Shown: positions 18,079 to 27,091, numbered from the stretch's first letter. The stretch is 61,399 bases of DNA from Streptomyces sp. NBC_00878 (GCF_026341515.1 NZ_JAPEOK010000005.1:1-61399); one strand, 5' to 3'. Program-made: numbers and translations. The notes: generated from the letters alone by a model not told the origin.

Positions 18079-19647
18079 TTGGCCAGCGTGCAGATCACGG
18101 ACAAGAACCGGTTGTCGACGGTGAAGCCGGACTTGGCCGCAACACTGGACGCCGAGAAGTCGGGAATCACGGCGGATGAACTCACGGTAGGAGCCAGCCG
18201 GAAGGTCTGGTGGCGCTGCCCGAACTTCCCTGACGATCACGACGGGTGGGAAGCCGTCGTGGGCAACCGCACGGGAGGCTTCCGCAAGCGCTATGGCACT
18301 GGCTGCCCGGACTGCCGACTGGTCAAAACATCCGCGCAGGAGCTGCGCCTGAAGGCGGAACTCAGCACCGTCCTTCCCATCGACCCCAGCCGTGGCGCCA
18401 TACGTACCACCCGCGTCGAGCATGTCGACATGGTCGTCGAGGCCGACAGCCTGCGTCTCGTCCTGGAGTTCGACGGCTCCTACTTCCACGGGACCGTCGA
18501 CTCACGGCGCAAGGACAGTATGAAGTCCCAGCGGCTGCGCTCCGCCGGCTGGACCGTGGTGCGTATCCGTGAGGACCCCCTCAGCCTCCTCGACAGCGCC
18601 TATGACGTCGTGGTCGGCTTCGTCGCCGAGCCCGAGGAGGCCGCAGCCGACGTCCTCGACCACCTGGCGCAGCTCGGCCTGGTCGATACCGCTGCAGCCG
18701 AGCGCTACCGGGCCCTTGGCGCTCCGCAAGGTGCCGCGACGGCGCGTGAATGGATCCGCGAACGGATCGGCGAGCAGGCGCTGAAGATCGAGTACACGGC
18801 GCACAACGATGCCTGGGACTCCATGTTCGAGGCCCTGGTGGCCTATGCCGCCGATGCCGGCCACTGCTACCCCACCGATGATGTGGCTGTCGACGGCCGG
18901 AGTCTGGACAGATGGAGCCGCAAGCAGAGGAGCTTGCAGCGCCAGGGACGCCTGCGGCCGGATCGGGCCGAGCGGCTGGCCACCATCCCCACCTGGTCCA
19001 GCGGCACCGCGCACGAAGCCGGCTTCTGGTCCCGATACCGTGCCTACCTTCAGCGTGCCGAGGCCACGGATCCGGACGAGCGCGAGAACGCAATGCCGAG
19101 CCGCGAGGCCACCGTGTGGGCGAACAACCTCCGCAGCCGACGCGAAGACCTGGTCGCGCACGGCCGCGACCTGCCGGACGACCAGCTCAAGGCCGTGCAG
19201 GAGATACCCGGTTGGTCCTGGACTCCCTTCGGCGACAGCCACACGGCGAAGGTTCAGGTGATGCAGCAATTCGTCACCACCACCGGCCGGCCCGTCGCCT
19301 CCATCAAGCAACGCGAAGAGTGGAACGGCCACCCCATCGGAGTCTGGCTGAATTCCTGGCGCACCAACCGTGGCAGGCTCCTGGAGTCGCAGAAGGCGGA
19401 CCTGGAGGCCCTGGCGGGATGGACATGGGACCAGCGCGGCGATCAGTGGGAGGCGATGTTCCAGCAGCTCACGGACTTCGCCACAGACCACGGCCACCTA
19501 CGGCCGAGCCTGAGCCTCGGCAACGAGCAGGAGAAGACGCTCGCCCGATGGAAGCGCAACCAGAAAAACCGCCTGCAGGGGCGCGACGACGCCAGGGCCA
19601 ACGCGCTCCGCGCACTGCTCGCCCGGTACGGGGAGGAACTCCCCTGA
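18079..19647 (+). CDS. Zn-ribbon / Vsr-like nuclease / helicase-associated-repeat protein
   Basis: 522 aa in three parts. Residues 40-80 form a zinc ribbon (WWRCP, C47 and H54, then GCPDC at C76/C79) like the DUF4379-type ribbon. Residues 85-175 look like a Vsr/DUF559-type PD-(D/E)XK nuclease: HVDMVVE (D117), LVLEFDGSYFHG (E130, D132), then a Lys-rich helix and AGWTVVRIRED. Residues ~240-522 are about four helicase-associated repeats (GHL, GVWL and WxW signatures) like those of the two TtrA-like helicases here, yet there is no helicase core. The start is TTG 18079 with GGAGGGG upstream; GTG 18088 is an alternative. Sited between telomere genes, it could nick or cut specific DNA structures, which is inference. 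Confidence 0.7.
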   Translation: MASVQITDKNRLSTVKPDLAATLDAEKSGITADELTVGASRKVWWRCPNFPDDHDGWEAVVGNRTGGFRKRYGTGCPDCRLVKTSAQELRLKAELSTVLPIDPSRGAIRTTRVEHVDMVVEADSLRLVLEFDGSYFHGTVDSRRKDSMKSQRLRSAGWTVVRIREDPLSLLDSAYDVVVGFVAEPEEAAADVLDHLAQLGLVDTAAAERYRALGAPQGAATAREWIRERIGEQALKIEYTAHNDAWDSMFEALVAYAADAGHCYPTDDVAVDGRSLDRWSRKQRSLQRQGRLRPDRAERLATIPTWSSGTAHEAGFWSRYRAYLQRAEATDPDERENAMPSREATVWANNLRSRREDLVAHGRDLPDDQLKAVQEIPGWSWTPFGDSHTAKVQVMQQFVTTTGRPVASIKQREEWNGHPIGVWLNSWRTNRGRLLESQKADLEALAGWTWDQRGDQWEAMFQQLTDFATDHGHLRPSLSLGNEQEKTLARWKRNQKNRLQGRDDARANALRALLARYGEELP

Positions 19648-19675
19648 GCCGGCCAGCGGGGCGTACCGGCCGGCT
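19647..19675. terminator. Hairpin between convergent genes
   Basis: AGCCGGCC and GGCCGGCT form an 8-bp stem beginning at the stop codon of the rightward gene. An overlapping GGGCGTA/TACGCCC pair offers an alternative fold. It separates that gene from tpg. Confidence 0.5.
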
Positions 19676-19738
19676 ACGCCCAGTTGCTCGAGCACTCAGG
19701 CGCAGATGCCGGAGCGCGCGGAAGGAGCACCGCCCCGG

Positions 19739-20293
19739 TCAGTAGTCGACGTCGAGGTAGTCGATGTCGGTGAAGTCCACCAGCAGTCCGTGCGCGCGTC
19801 GGCTGCGGTCCTTGAAGTAGATCTCCTGGAGTCCTTCGGCCACGATTTCCTGGAGCTGTTGCTCGGCGGCTCCGGCGGCATGTGCGTCGAAGAGCCGTGC
19901 GGCGTAGGCGGGCGGCAGACCTTGAGTGATGGGCCGCAGCCGCGGGTCGTCGGTGGTGCCTGGGGCTGCGGTGAACCCGAAGCGTGCCCGGGTGTCGATG
20001 ACGATGCCGCCGGTCGTGGCGGCCTGCTTTTTTGCCCTCTCGCGCACCCGGGGCTGCCACCGTTTGCGGACCTCGCCGGCGAGCCGTTCCGCGAGGTCGC
20101 GGCGGGGCTGCTTGAACTGTCCGGTGAGGTAGCGCTCGACGGTGCGCTGGGTGACGCCGAGCAGGTCGGCTGCGGCCTGGGTGCCCTTGGTCTGCTTGAC
20201 CAGGTACTGCATCTGCTTCTGAGCCGACTTCGGCAGGGGGCGGGTGAAGTGTGCGGCGTCGGCCTTGTCGAGGCTGTCGGCGAGGATGCCCAT
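19739..20293 (-). CDS. tpg: Telomere terminal protein Tpg
   Basis: 184 aa, the usual Tpg length. Tpg is covalently bound to the 5' ends of Streptomyces linear DNA and primes end patching with DNA polymerase. The sequence opens MGILADSLDKADAAHFTRPLP and contains LVKQTKGTQAAADLLGVTQRTVERYL, the helix-turn-helix of the family (residues ~30-56). A basic region RKRWQPRVRERAKKQ and the C-terminal FTDIDYLDVDY follow. It starts 6 bases after the tap stop and its GGGGAG ribosome site lies within the end of tap, so the two are co-transcribed and probably coupled. The priming residue was not assigned. Confidence 0.95.
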   Translation of the reverse strand: MGILADSLDKADAAHFTRPLPKSAQKQMQYLVKQTKGTQAAADLLGVTQRTVERYLTGQFKQPRRDLAERLAGEVRKRWQPRVRERAKKQAATTGGIVIDTRARFGFTAAPGTTDDPRLRPITQGLPPAYAARLFDAHAAGAAEQQLQEIVAEGLQEIYFKDRSRRAHGLLVDFTDIDYLDVDY

Positions 20294-20299
20294 CGGTGC

Positions 20300-22402
20300 C
20301 TACTCCCCTTCGTCCTGGCCGGAGACGATGCCGGTCTTGATGTGCCGGGCGATGTTCACATCCGGGCCGTATTCCTCGAGCAAGCCCTCGGCCCACAGCA
20401 CGTTCTGGGTGCCCTCGTGCTTGACCATCCCGGGTGAAACGCCGAGCCGGAAGCTTCCGGGCAGCGGCTTGCCGTCCTGATGGGGCAGGAAGTCGAGGGG
20501 GCTGGGGCCGTCGGAGGCGTAGACGGCACAGTCGGAGAGGATCGCGACCGGGTACAGGCTGGCGTGGTGGGCGAGCTTGAGCATCTTGCGATGCATGTTG
20601 ACGCGGGCGCTGGCGATGACGGCGGCGCGGATGTCGGGGCGCCAGGTCGGGCGGGCGAGGGCGGGCCAGGGCTCGCCCGGGCGCCATCCGCCGCTGCGGG
20701 CCCGCTCGCGCAGTTTGCCGATACCGCCCTTGACGGTGGCCTTGACGGCGCTGAGCACCGCGGCAAGGACGGGATCGGTCTGCTGGTAGCCGGCCATCGC
20801 GTCCAGGAACTGCGTCTCGGGCATGCCCGGGGTGACGCCGAGGTCGGCCATCGTGGCGACGTAGGCGTCCCGTAGCCGGGTGTACCAGGCGTCCAGGTAG
20901 GGGCCGTGTTCGTAGCGCAGGTAGGCCTCAAGAGGGGTGACGGAGTAGCCGAGTTCGACGGCGTAGGCAACGGTGGGGGTCGCGTACCAGGCCGGGCCCT
21001 GGGGTGGCTCGCCGTGGGGGGTGAACGGGCTGGGCAGTCGCTCGTCGAGGCGGATGTGGGAGAGGTCGACCAGCCACGAGCCGGGCAGTTTCGCGTCGAA
21101 GACCGGGCGGTGGACGTGGACGGGGGCGGACAGGCCGACGGTCAGCCGGTTGGCGGCCGCGGCGAAGGCCATGTTGACGTCAATGCCGACGACGTAGGGC
21201 TTCATGCATTCCTCGTCCGTCAGCGGCCTCGCCCACTGGTAGGCCTCCTCGTCCAGCACCTGGTCGGGGGTGCGCTGGTGGAAGCGGGGATACAGGGCGG
21301 CGACGGCCGGATGCCCGTCGGGGGCCTCGGGCGGGGCGCACTGGACCGGTTCGGTCAGCGAGCCGGGCATCGGGCCGGAAACCCAGCTGCCGGTGGCCGG
21401 GTCCTTCACTGCGCGGGTGGGCGGGCGCAGCGCGGTCATCAGTTCCAGTCCGGTGACGGCGGTGGAGCCGCAGGGGGTGAGCACGCGGGTGGCGTAGGTG
21501 CCCAGCAGGCGGGCGAGTTCGGCCGGCTCCTGCTGGTCGGCCGTCCCCCAAGAACGGGTGTCGAGGGCGCCCCAGGGCACGACGGCGAACTGCACGCACT
21601 GGCGGCGCGCACCGTCGGCCGTGCGGTAGACCCTCGCCCACGGGCCGAAGCCCCGCTTCGTCAACTTCCACCGAGACGTGGTGAGTTGTTTGATTACTGG
21701 GTGGTCGTCGGGCAGGCGCAGGCCGCGCCGGTCCTCCAACACGGTCGGCAGACCAAGGCGTTGAACGGCGGAGGCGGTCAGCACGATCAGCGGGTCAGCG
21801 TCCTTGCCCGAGCGGTGCAGGCGCGCAGCACCCAGCTTCGCCTCGCCCAGTGCCCAGTTGACCAGTGCCGGAAGGTCGGTGAGCGGGCAGTCGAGCACCA
21901 GGCCATCCGCGCAGTAGGCCGCGCTGTCACCGTCCACGACGGCGAGCGGCCCGTGGGCGAAGCGCGCGTCCGCTGCAGGCGTGGCCGCTGTCTTCCTGGC
22001 CACCGGCGGGCGCGCGCTCACCGCCCGGACCGGGGTCGCCGGGCTTACCGCGGGCAGGACGGGCGATGCGGGCGCATGCGGCTGCGAGATGACGGATGGG
22101 CCGGTACGAGGTCCTAGCGCCGAGTCGGAGGGCGGCTGGGGAGCGGGGAAGCGGTCAGCCAGGCCGTCGAGGAGACGGATATAGGCGGCTCGCGCGGGAG
22201 GGCGTGGCTCAGTACGGCCCGCCTCCCAGCCGGTCACCGTCTCGCGTCGCACATCCAGCGCCTTCGCGACCTGGTCCTGGCTCAAGCCTGCGGCCTCGCG
22301 CAGCCGTTTGCGTTCGGCGGGGACCGGCAGGGCATCCGGTGCCGCCGCCTGCTCCAGCAGGGCATCGACCGATGCGAAGAGCCCGTTCTGCTCGTCGGAC
22401 AT
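20300..22402 (-). CDS. tap: Telomere-associated protein Tap
   Basis: 700 aa, in the usual Tap range. Tap binds the folded 3' overhang of the telomere and recruits Tpg. An XRE-type helix-turn-helix spans residues ~28-80 (KRLREAAGLSQDQVAKALDVRRETVTGWEAGR). A Pro/Ala-rich linker follows, then the large conserved region with LTDLPALVNWALGEAKLGAARLHRSGKDADPL split by short loops, and VVGIDVNMAFAAAANRL farther on, reminiscent of polymerase/exonuclease-like folds. The start is ATG 22402 with GGAGGTGG about 7 nt upstream, rather than the TTG one codon before. First gene of tap-tpg. Two direct repeats lie upstream and may be bound by its own HTH. Confidence 0.95.
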   Translation of the reverse strand: MSDEQNGLFASVDALLEQAAAPDALPVPAERKRLREAAGLSQDQVAKALDVRRETVTGWEAGRTEPRPPARAAYIRLLDGLADRFPAPQPPSDSALGPRTGPSVISQPHAPASPVLPAVSPATPVRAVSARPPVARKTAATPAADARFAHGPLAVVDGDSAAYCADGLVLDCPLTDLPALVNWALGEAKLGAARLHRSGKDADPLIVLTASAVQRLGLPTVLEDRRGLRLPDDHPVIKQLTTSRWKLTKRGFGPWARVYRTADGARRQCVQFAVVPWGALDTRSWGTADQQEPAELARLLGTYATRVLTPCGSTAVTGLELMTALRPPTRAVKDPATGSWVSGPMPGSLTEPVQCAPPEAPDGHPAVAALYPRFHQRTPDQVLDEEAYQWARPLTDEECMKPYVVGIDVNMAFAAAANRLTVGLSAPVHVHRPVFDAKLPGSWLVDLSHIRLDERLPSPFTPHGEPPQGPAWYATPTVAYAVELGYSVTPLEAYLRYEHGPYLDAWYTRLRDAYVATMADLGVTPGMPETQFLDAMAGYQQTDPVLAAVLSAVKATVKGGIGKLRERARSGGWRPGEPWPALARPTWRPDIRAAVIASARVNMHRKMLKLAHHASLYPVAILSDCAVYASDGPSPLDFLPHQDGKPLPGSFRLGVSPGMVKHEGTQNVLWAEGLLEEYGPDVNIARHIKTGIVSGQDEGE

Positions 22403-22433
22403 CAAGAGCCACCTCCACCCCCAACCTTACATG

Positions 22434-22475
22434 AAACGCACATCAGATCGCACGTCAAACACACATCGAGTGTGT
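22434..22475. promoter_or_regulatory. Direct repeats and palindrome upstream of tap
   Basis: AAACGCACATC (22434-22444) and AAACACACATC (22457-22467) are direct repeats 23 bp apart, and the second runs into the palindrome ACACA-TCGAG-TGTGT (22461-22475). On the tap strand this includes a TTGACG hexamer usable as -35. Likely an operator/promoter of tap-tpg. Confidence 0.55.
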
Positions 22476-23015
22476 GGAGTTGAGGACGTTGCACCGGCGT
22501 CCGGACACTCCGTGTCCCCTCTCGACGAAGCCTGCAGTTCTCGGCGAGGTTTGATCGCCTTCGCGGGCGCGGCACGGTCGCCGCCGCCGGCCTTTCGGAC
22601 CACGCTGTAGCCGCGATCATCGCCACAGCATCGGCGGCAGGCCCGGCGGTTCCGCTGCGGCCGCGGGCTCCTTGCCGGTGGCAGTGGCCGCCATCGGCGG
22701 GTCCGCCGGCCCCAGCCCCAGTTCCGGGGCCTGCCGAAGCGCGGTGGGCGGTGCGCTCACTGACGTAGAGGGTGGCCGCGACAGCTCGCGCGAGGCCCTC
22801 CTTCCTCGCGCGGGCCATCTCCTGCACGCGCAGCGCCGTCCTCAGCTACTCGACGCGCTGGGCGCCTTCCGGGCCACCAACGTTCTACGGCCCGGGGTTG
22901 GTCCATCGCGACGCCAGCCCGGCATAGCGGGAAGCCCTCTCGTTTTGCGACGGGAGGCATCCCCACGGGGTGTGCCCCAGGCTTGGTCCCCGGCGAAGTG
23001 CAGGACGATGGCGGG
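22476..23015. other. Gene-poor spacer right of tap
   Basis: About 540 bases with no convincing coding frame; the frames present are Arg/Ala/Pro-rich and unlike the neighbours. It ends in a GACGAT hexamer 6 nt before the next ATG. Confidence 0.35.
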
Positions 23016-23405
23016 ATGGACGAACAGAGCGCGGTGGCGGTGCAGATCCCTGCCCGCGCCCATGCGGTGGGGCCGGGCTGGCAGGAGCTCCTGACCCGCC
23101 TGCACCAGCAGTTGTGCACGCTTGCCCCCGGTTATGTGCTCACCGGCCTCAAGGAGAAGCTCGGCGGGCTGCGAGTTCAGGTGGAGGCCGAGGGGGCCGA
23201 CCGTTCCGCGCTGCGTGGCGCAGCAGCTGCGGCAGAGGCGGAGTCGGTGCGTCCCTGCGAGTTCTGCGGCGCACCCGGCGGCGTCCGTACCCGCAATGAC
23301 GCGCCGGGAGGCTGGCGCAAGACCGTGTGCGACCCCGGCTACGGTGCGTGGTCCGCCCACTACCTCATGATCATTCACGGTGCTGTGCGCGATCGACGCA
23401 GATGA
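23016..23405 (+). CDS. Small CxxC-containing conserved hypothetical protein
   Basis: 129 aa. It contains GPGWQELLTRLHQQL, then LKEKLGGLRVQVE, CEFCGAPGG and WRKTVCDPGY. This matches the common bacterial family with KEKFGGLR and a CxxCG...C knuckle, of unknown function and often found in phage, plasmid or polymorphic-toxin settings. The start ATG 23016 is chosen for its position 6 nt after a GACGAT hexamer, a leaderless layout, and because conserved sequence begins there. It converges on the helicase gene. Confidence 0.65.
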   Translation: MDEQSAVAVQIPARAHAVGPGWQELLTRLHQQLCTLAPGYVLTGLKEKLGGLRVQVEAEGADRSALRGAAAAAEAESVRPCEFCGAPGGVRTRNDAPGGWRKTVCDPGYGAWSAHYLMIIHGAVRDRRR

Positions 23406-23474
23406 AGCGAGTGTGGTCACCCGTACGCTACCGCACCCCCACCGGGTCCGCGGTTCGGCTGGGGGTCGACTGGT

Positions 23475-25793
23475 TTATGCCAGCGTTCGTGTCCATCGCA
23501 TGTCGAGTGCTTCGAGAGCGTCGAGCTGTTCGCGGGTCAGACGGTAGGGCCGCAAGCGCTTGTCAGAAATCCATTCCCCGAGGCGAAAGGAGCTGCCCCG
23601 GTCCCAGACGACGTGGTCGTAGGGGACGTTGAGGTGCTGATGGGCGCGCCAGTAGGCGTGGGCATGGCGCAGGCCGTGGGCGAAGGCGCGTTCGCTCTGG
23701 CTACGAGGCGGGCGCAGCAGCAGGGCGAGCGGGTGGTGAAGCGGCAGGGCTCCCAGGAGGTTGTGCTGGGCGGAGCTGAGGCTGGGCAGGACGTGGAGTT
23801 GCTTGTCGAGCCAGTGCTCCAGCGGTCGGTCGTCGCTGTCGGGGGCGAGGTCGGGAAATGTCAGTTCGCCGCGGCGGGCGGCTGCGAGAGCGCGTGCGTA
23901 GATGCGCCGCCAGTGGCCGTGTTTGTCCCAGCCAGCGTCCCACCAGGGGTAGATGTCGGTTAGGGCCCGCTGGTAGCAGTAGGGCAGTTGACCCCGGCGG
24001 ACCTTGCTGCGGCAGGTGTTGATCCAGCGGCCGAAGTCCATGCCCCGGAAGCGTTCCCCGGGGACGGGCGTGAGGTGGCCGTGCTGGGCATGGTAGGCGC
24101 GGGCGATGTCCAAGCGGTGCTCGATGCTGGTGCGGGAGTGTTCCCAGATCATGCCCAGCGCGTCGAGGGCGTCGATGCGTTCGGGTTTGAGGCTGTGATT
24201 CATGCGCAGGGAGCGCTGGTTGCCCAGCCACCAGCCGAGGTAGAAGCGGTCGGGGCCGCAGTAGCTGCTGGGGACCTTCAAGTGGCCGTTTTGTTCGCGG
24301 TAGCGCCGTGCGCTTTCGAGGCCGAGTTCCCAGATGCTGTTGTGGGGGTCTTCGGCGTACATGCGGAGCAGGGGGATGAGTTCGTCGGCGCGTTCGGGGC
24401 GCGCCACCGGGTGCAGGGGGTCGGCGGGCTTGGGGTGGCGCAGGTAGTGGACGCGGTGGAAGACATGCTCGTCGTAGAGCTTGAGGGCGGACAGAACCTG
24501 TTGCAGCAGGTAGAAGCGGGTGCCCTTGGCGGCGTCGGCGAGGTCTTGGCCGGGGGCCTTGTAGACGGGGATGATGATGTGGGCGACTTTGGTCTGGCCG
24601 GGCAGCGGGCGCAGGGCCCGGCCGACGGCCTGGACGATCTGGTAGGTGCTGGTCTTGGCGCTGGTGAACAGGACGGAGTCGATGGCGGGGACGTCGACTC
24701 CCTCGGCGAAGATCATGCAGTTGGTCAGGACGGCCCGCAGCGGCTTTTTGTCGCTGGAGGTCAGGGAGGCTTCTTTGAAGGCGCTGACCTGGGTGAGCCT
24801 CTCATAGCGGCTCTGCTCGCAGTTGACGGTGCCGACCTGGAGCGGGCCCTGCATCCGCTTGGGCATCAGGGCCGCCGTCTCGGGGAGGGTTTCCGCGAAG
24901 ACCTCGGCGGCCTTGATCCGAGGGGAGAAGACCAGGACGCGTCGTAGGTCGTAGTCGTGCATGGCGCGCAGCAGGGCGACCTCGGCGGCCGCCATGCGCA
25001 GGCCTTCGGAGTTGGCGGCGAGCATCGGGTTGCGGTTGAGGATGGCGCGCAGGTCGGCGTCTTCCACCTCGATGGCGACGATGCGGTAGTCGGCCAGCAG
25101 CCCCTGGTCGATGGCATCGGCCAGGGAGAGCCGGAAGACGACCGGGCCGTAGAGGTTCAGGTCGTCCATCGAGGCGACTTCGATGTCGACCGGGAGGTCT
25201 TGGCCCGTGTTGGACTCGAAGTTACGGGGGGTGGCGGTGACGAAGAGCCGGTGGTGGGCGAAGATCTGCTGGCTGTTCAGCAGCAGCGCCCATGGTTTGG
25301 CGAGGTTGCCGGCCGTGCGGTGGGCCTCGTCGCTGACGAGCACGTCCCAGGGCGGCATGTGGAACAGCCGGTGGGCTTCGGCAATCTTTCCCAGCGAGTG
25401 GTAGGTCGCGAAGACGCTGACCGGGCCGTCGGCCTGGGAGATCTCCGCGGCGAGTGCGGCAGGGGTGGTGACGGCGGTCAGGATGCCGCGCAGGGCCGGG
25501 TCCTTGGGCAGGTCCGGATCTCCGCTGAGGGCGAGGTAGCGGCCGGGGCGGCCTTCTTTGTGCCACTCGCGCGCGGTCTGCTCGAGCAGTTCCAGCGTGG
25601 GCACGACGTTCACGGAGGTGCCCGTGGGCGCCATGTGGTGCACGACGTTGAGGGCGATGAAGGTCTTGCCGCTGCCGCACGGAGAGTCGACGCGGCAGCG
25701 GGGCGCACCGAGGAGGAACTCGGTGACGCAGTTGTCGACCGCCTGCTGCTGGAACGGGCGCAGCGGGGTGCGCAACCGGAGTAACTCGGCCAT
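23475..25793 (-). CDS. Second TtrA-like DEAH helicase with helicase-associated repeats
   Basis: 772 aa from ATG 25793, preceded by AAAGGAG. It is an SF2 helicase with GSGKT (residues 40-44), SDEAHRTAG (DEAH 155-158), TATPRNF motif III and IVQAVGRALRPLPGQ motif VI. The C-terminal ~300 residues form about four HA repeats with NGHLKVP, HGHLTPVP and HLNVPYD cores and LDALGMIW/LDALEALDMRW ends. It shares architecture with the 551-2998 helicase but differs clearly in sequence, so this is an old paralogue or a separate acquisition rather than a recent copy. It diverges from tniQ. A role in end processing or transfer is inferred from the TtrA likeness. Confidence 0.85.
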   Translation of the reverse strand: MAELLRLRTPLRPFQQQAVDNCVTEFLLGAPRCRVDSPCGSGKTFIALNVVHHMAPTGTSVNVVPTLELLEQTAREWHKEGRPGRYLALSGDPDLPKDPALRGILTAVTTPAALAAEISQADGPVSVFATYHSLGKIAEAHRLFHMPPWDVLVSDEAHRTAGNLAKPWALLLNSQQIFAHHRLFVTATPRNFESNTGQDLPVDIEVASMDDLNLYGPVVFRLSLADAIDQGLLADYRIVAIEVEDADLRAILNRNPMLAANSEGLRMAAAEVALLRAMHDYDLRRVLVFSPRIKAAEVFAETLPETAALMPKRMQGPLQVGTVNCEQSRYERLTQVSAFKEASLTSSDKKPLRAVLTNCMIFAEGVDVPAIDSVLFTSAKTSTYQIVQAVGRALRPLPGQTKVAHIIIPVYKAPGQDLADAAKGTRFYLLQQVLSALKLYDEHVFHRVHYLRHPKPADPLHPVARPERADELIPLLRMYAEDPHNSIWELGLESARRYREQNGHLKVPSSYCGPDRFYLGWWLGNQRSLRMNHSLKPERIDALDALGMIWEHSRTSIEHRLDIARAYHAQHGHLTPVPGERFRGMDFGRWINTCRSKVRRGQLPYCYQRALTDIYPWWDAGWDKHGHWRRIYARALAAARRGELTFPDLAPDSDDRPLEHWLDKQLHVLPSLSSAQHNLLGALPLHHPLALLLRPPRSQSERAFAHGLRHAHAYWRAHQHLNVPYDHVVWDRGSSFRLGEWISDKRLRPYRLTREQLDALEALDMRWTRTLA

Positions 25794-25882
25794 GGCCGTG
25801 CTCCTTTCGGGTTTTTGAGGCGGTCCGGCCCCTTCGAGGGTGGAAGGGGGGCCTGGCGCTCTGCGGTGCACAGGCGCCCGCA

Positions 25883-25902
25883 CTTCACTCGAACGGGTGA
25901 AG
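25883..25902. repeat. Palindromic motif left of tniQ (core shared with 27092-27125)
   Basis: CTTCAC-TCGAACGG-GTGAAG has 6-bp arms. Its 16-base core TCACTCGAACGGGTGA recurs as an exact reverse complement at 27101-27116 on the other side of tniQ. It may be a transposase/regulator binding site or an element end. Confidence 0.6.
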
Positions 25903-25955
25903 GGGTCTTGCGGCCGTGCGCGGCCGGGACTGGGATGCGGAGGTTGCGTTGCACG

Positions 25956-25975
25956 CGTGGCCCGGCCGGGCCACG
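25956..25975. repeat. Perfect 20-bp palindrome upstream of tniQ
   Basis: CGTGGCCCGG followed directly by its reverse complement, with flanking GCAC/GTGC. Likely a hairpin or operator in the tniQ leader. Confidence 0.5.
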
Positions 25976-26026
25976 TGCGGCCTGCCTGCGGCGCATGCGG
26001 TTCTGGTGGGTGGTGTGGGAGGTGTG

Positions 26027-27037
26027 ATGGCAGACAGGGCCGGCGTATGGGGACCGCGCCTGCGGCTGCGGGTCCCAGTGCCGCGCCTGGCCGGCGAGTC
26101 GACCGGCTCGTTCGTTAATCGTCTGGCGCACGCCCACGAGTTGGAGCTCGGAGATCTTTTGGACCGGGTGGGTACAGGCCTCCAACCGGTCAATCCCCGT
26201 CTGCCGGCCCTGGCGGAGCTGTATGTCAACCGGGCGGCACTGGATCATCTGGCGGTGCTGTCCGGCCGGACGCCGCACCGGTTGCAGCTGGCCCTGACCA
26301 ACCTCCAGGACCATTTCCTGCTGCCGGGAGATGATCCTGCGCGCTGGCAGTGGCCGTTCGAGGTGCGAGAGGGGCATGTGGTGCGCTGCTGCGACCTGTG
26401 TGCCCTTGCCCGGGGCGTGCGTGAGGCGGCGTGGCTGGTGTGGCCGGACCCGTGGCGGGTGTGCCTGCGGCACCGGCGATTCACGGACGACCACCGCGGC
26501 CAGGATCCGCACGTGGTGCGGCTGGAGGGGCTGCCGGAGGTGGTGCGTGCGCACGCCGATCGGGTGCGGCTGGAGGGCCGCTTCGGTGCGGCGGGCGCGG
26601 AGCTGTTCGCCGACGGCTTCCAGATTGTGTCGCGCTGGTGGGAACGTGCTCCGGATGTGTGGAGCTGGACGCAGCGGGCCTGGAGGGCGGAGCTGGAGGC
26701 GCGGGAGCTGCGCACCGGCCCATTGGTGGTCTATCCGGAGGCCGTACAGCTGGCACGGGAGATGCTGCGCTACGAGCAGTGTGGTGAGCGCACGCATGCG
26801 GCGCGGGGGGTGTGGATGGAGGAAGTGCAGCAGCTGACGGCTGGCTGGGGACTGGAGGACGTGGACGGCTGGGGCGAGCTGGCGCAGTGGCTGGATCACC
26901 ATGCTCAGCCCGCTGCGGCCACGTTCGCCGACGGGGCCGCTGGTGCCCGTCGGCGCCGTCGGCGGGTGCTGGCCGTGGGGCACAGCCGACTTGCCGAGCC
27001 GTCCAGCTCGTTGCGCGAGCGCTCCTGCATGGTGTGA
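26027..27037 (+). CDS. tniQ: TniQ-family target-selection protein of a Tn7-like transposon
   Basis: 336 aa from ATG 26027, with GGGAGG close upstream. The TniQ N-terminal signature is clear: RVPVPRLAGESTGSFVNRLA, then RTPHRLQLAL. The zinc-ribbon part is VVRCCDLCALARG...WPDPWRVCLRHRRF, with CxxC and CxxH. TniQ/TnsD proteins pick the target site and contact the AAA+ regulator TnsC. The tnsA-, tnsB- and tnsC-like genes follow on the same strand. An inverted 16-bp motif lies on each side of this gene. The C-terminus beyond residue ~210 is not recognisable, as is usual for target-specific tails. Confidence 0.85.
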   Translation: MADRAGVWGPRLRLRVPVPRLAGESTGSFVNRLAHAHELELGDLLDRVGTGLQPVNPRLPALAELYVNRAALDHLAVLSGRTPHRLQLALTNLQDHFLLPGDDPARWQWPFEVREGHVVRCCDLCALARGVREAAWLVWPDPWRVCLRHRRFTDDHRGQDPHVVRLEGLPEVVRAHADRVRLEGRFGAAGAELFADGFQIVSRWWERAPDVWSWTQRAWRAELEARELRTGPLVVYPEAVQLAREMLRYEQCGERTHAARGVWMEEVQQLTAGWGLEDVDGWGELAQWLDHHAQPAAATFADGAAGARRRRRRVLAVGHSRLAEPSSSLRERSCMV

Positions 27038-27091
27038 GAACTGGCCTTCACTAAGGGCGAGTTGATCCGAAGCGGGAGTGGGGGGTTCGTC

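Noticed and set aside
22402..22827. 141-aa minus-strand frame upstream of tap
   Set aside because: Gly/Ala/Arg-rich with no conserved segment, and it would overlap the tap regulatory repeats.
25883..25902. Possible LexA/SOS box near tniQ (TCGAAC)
   Set aside because: Only one half of TCGAACNNNNGTTCGA is present; the other half reads GGTGAAG, so it is not called an SOS box.
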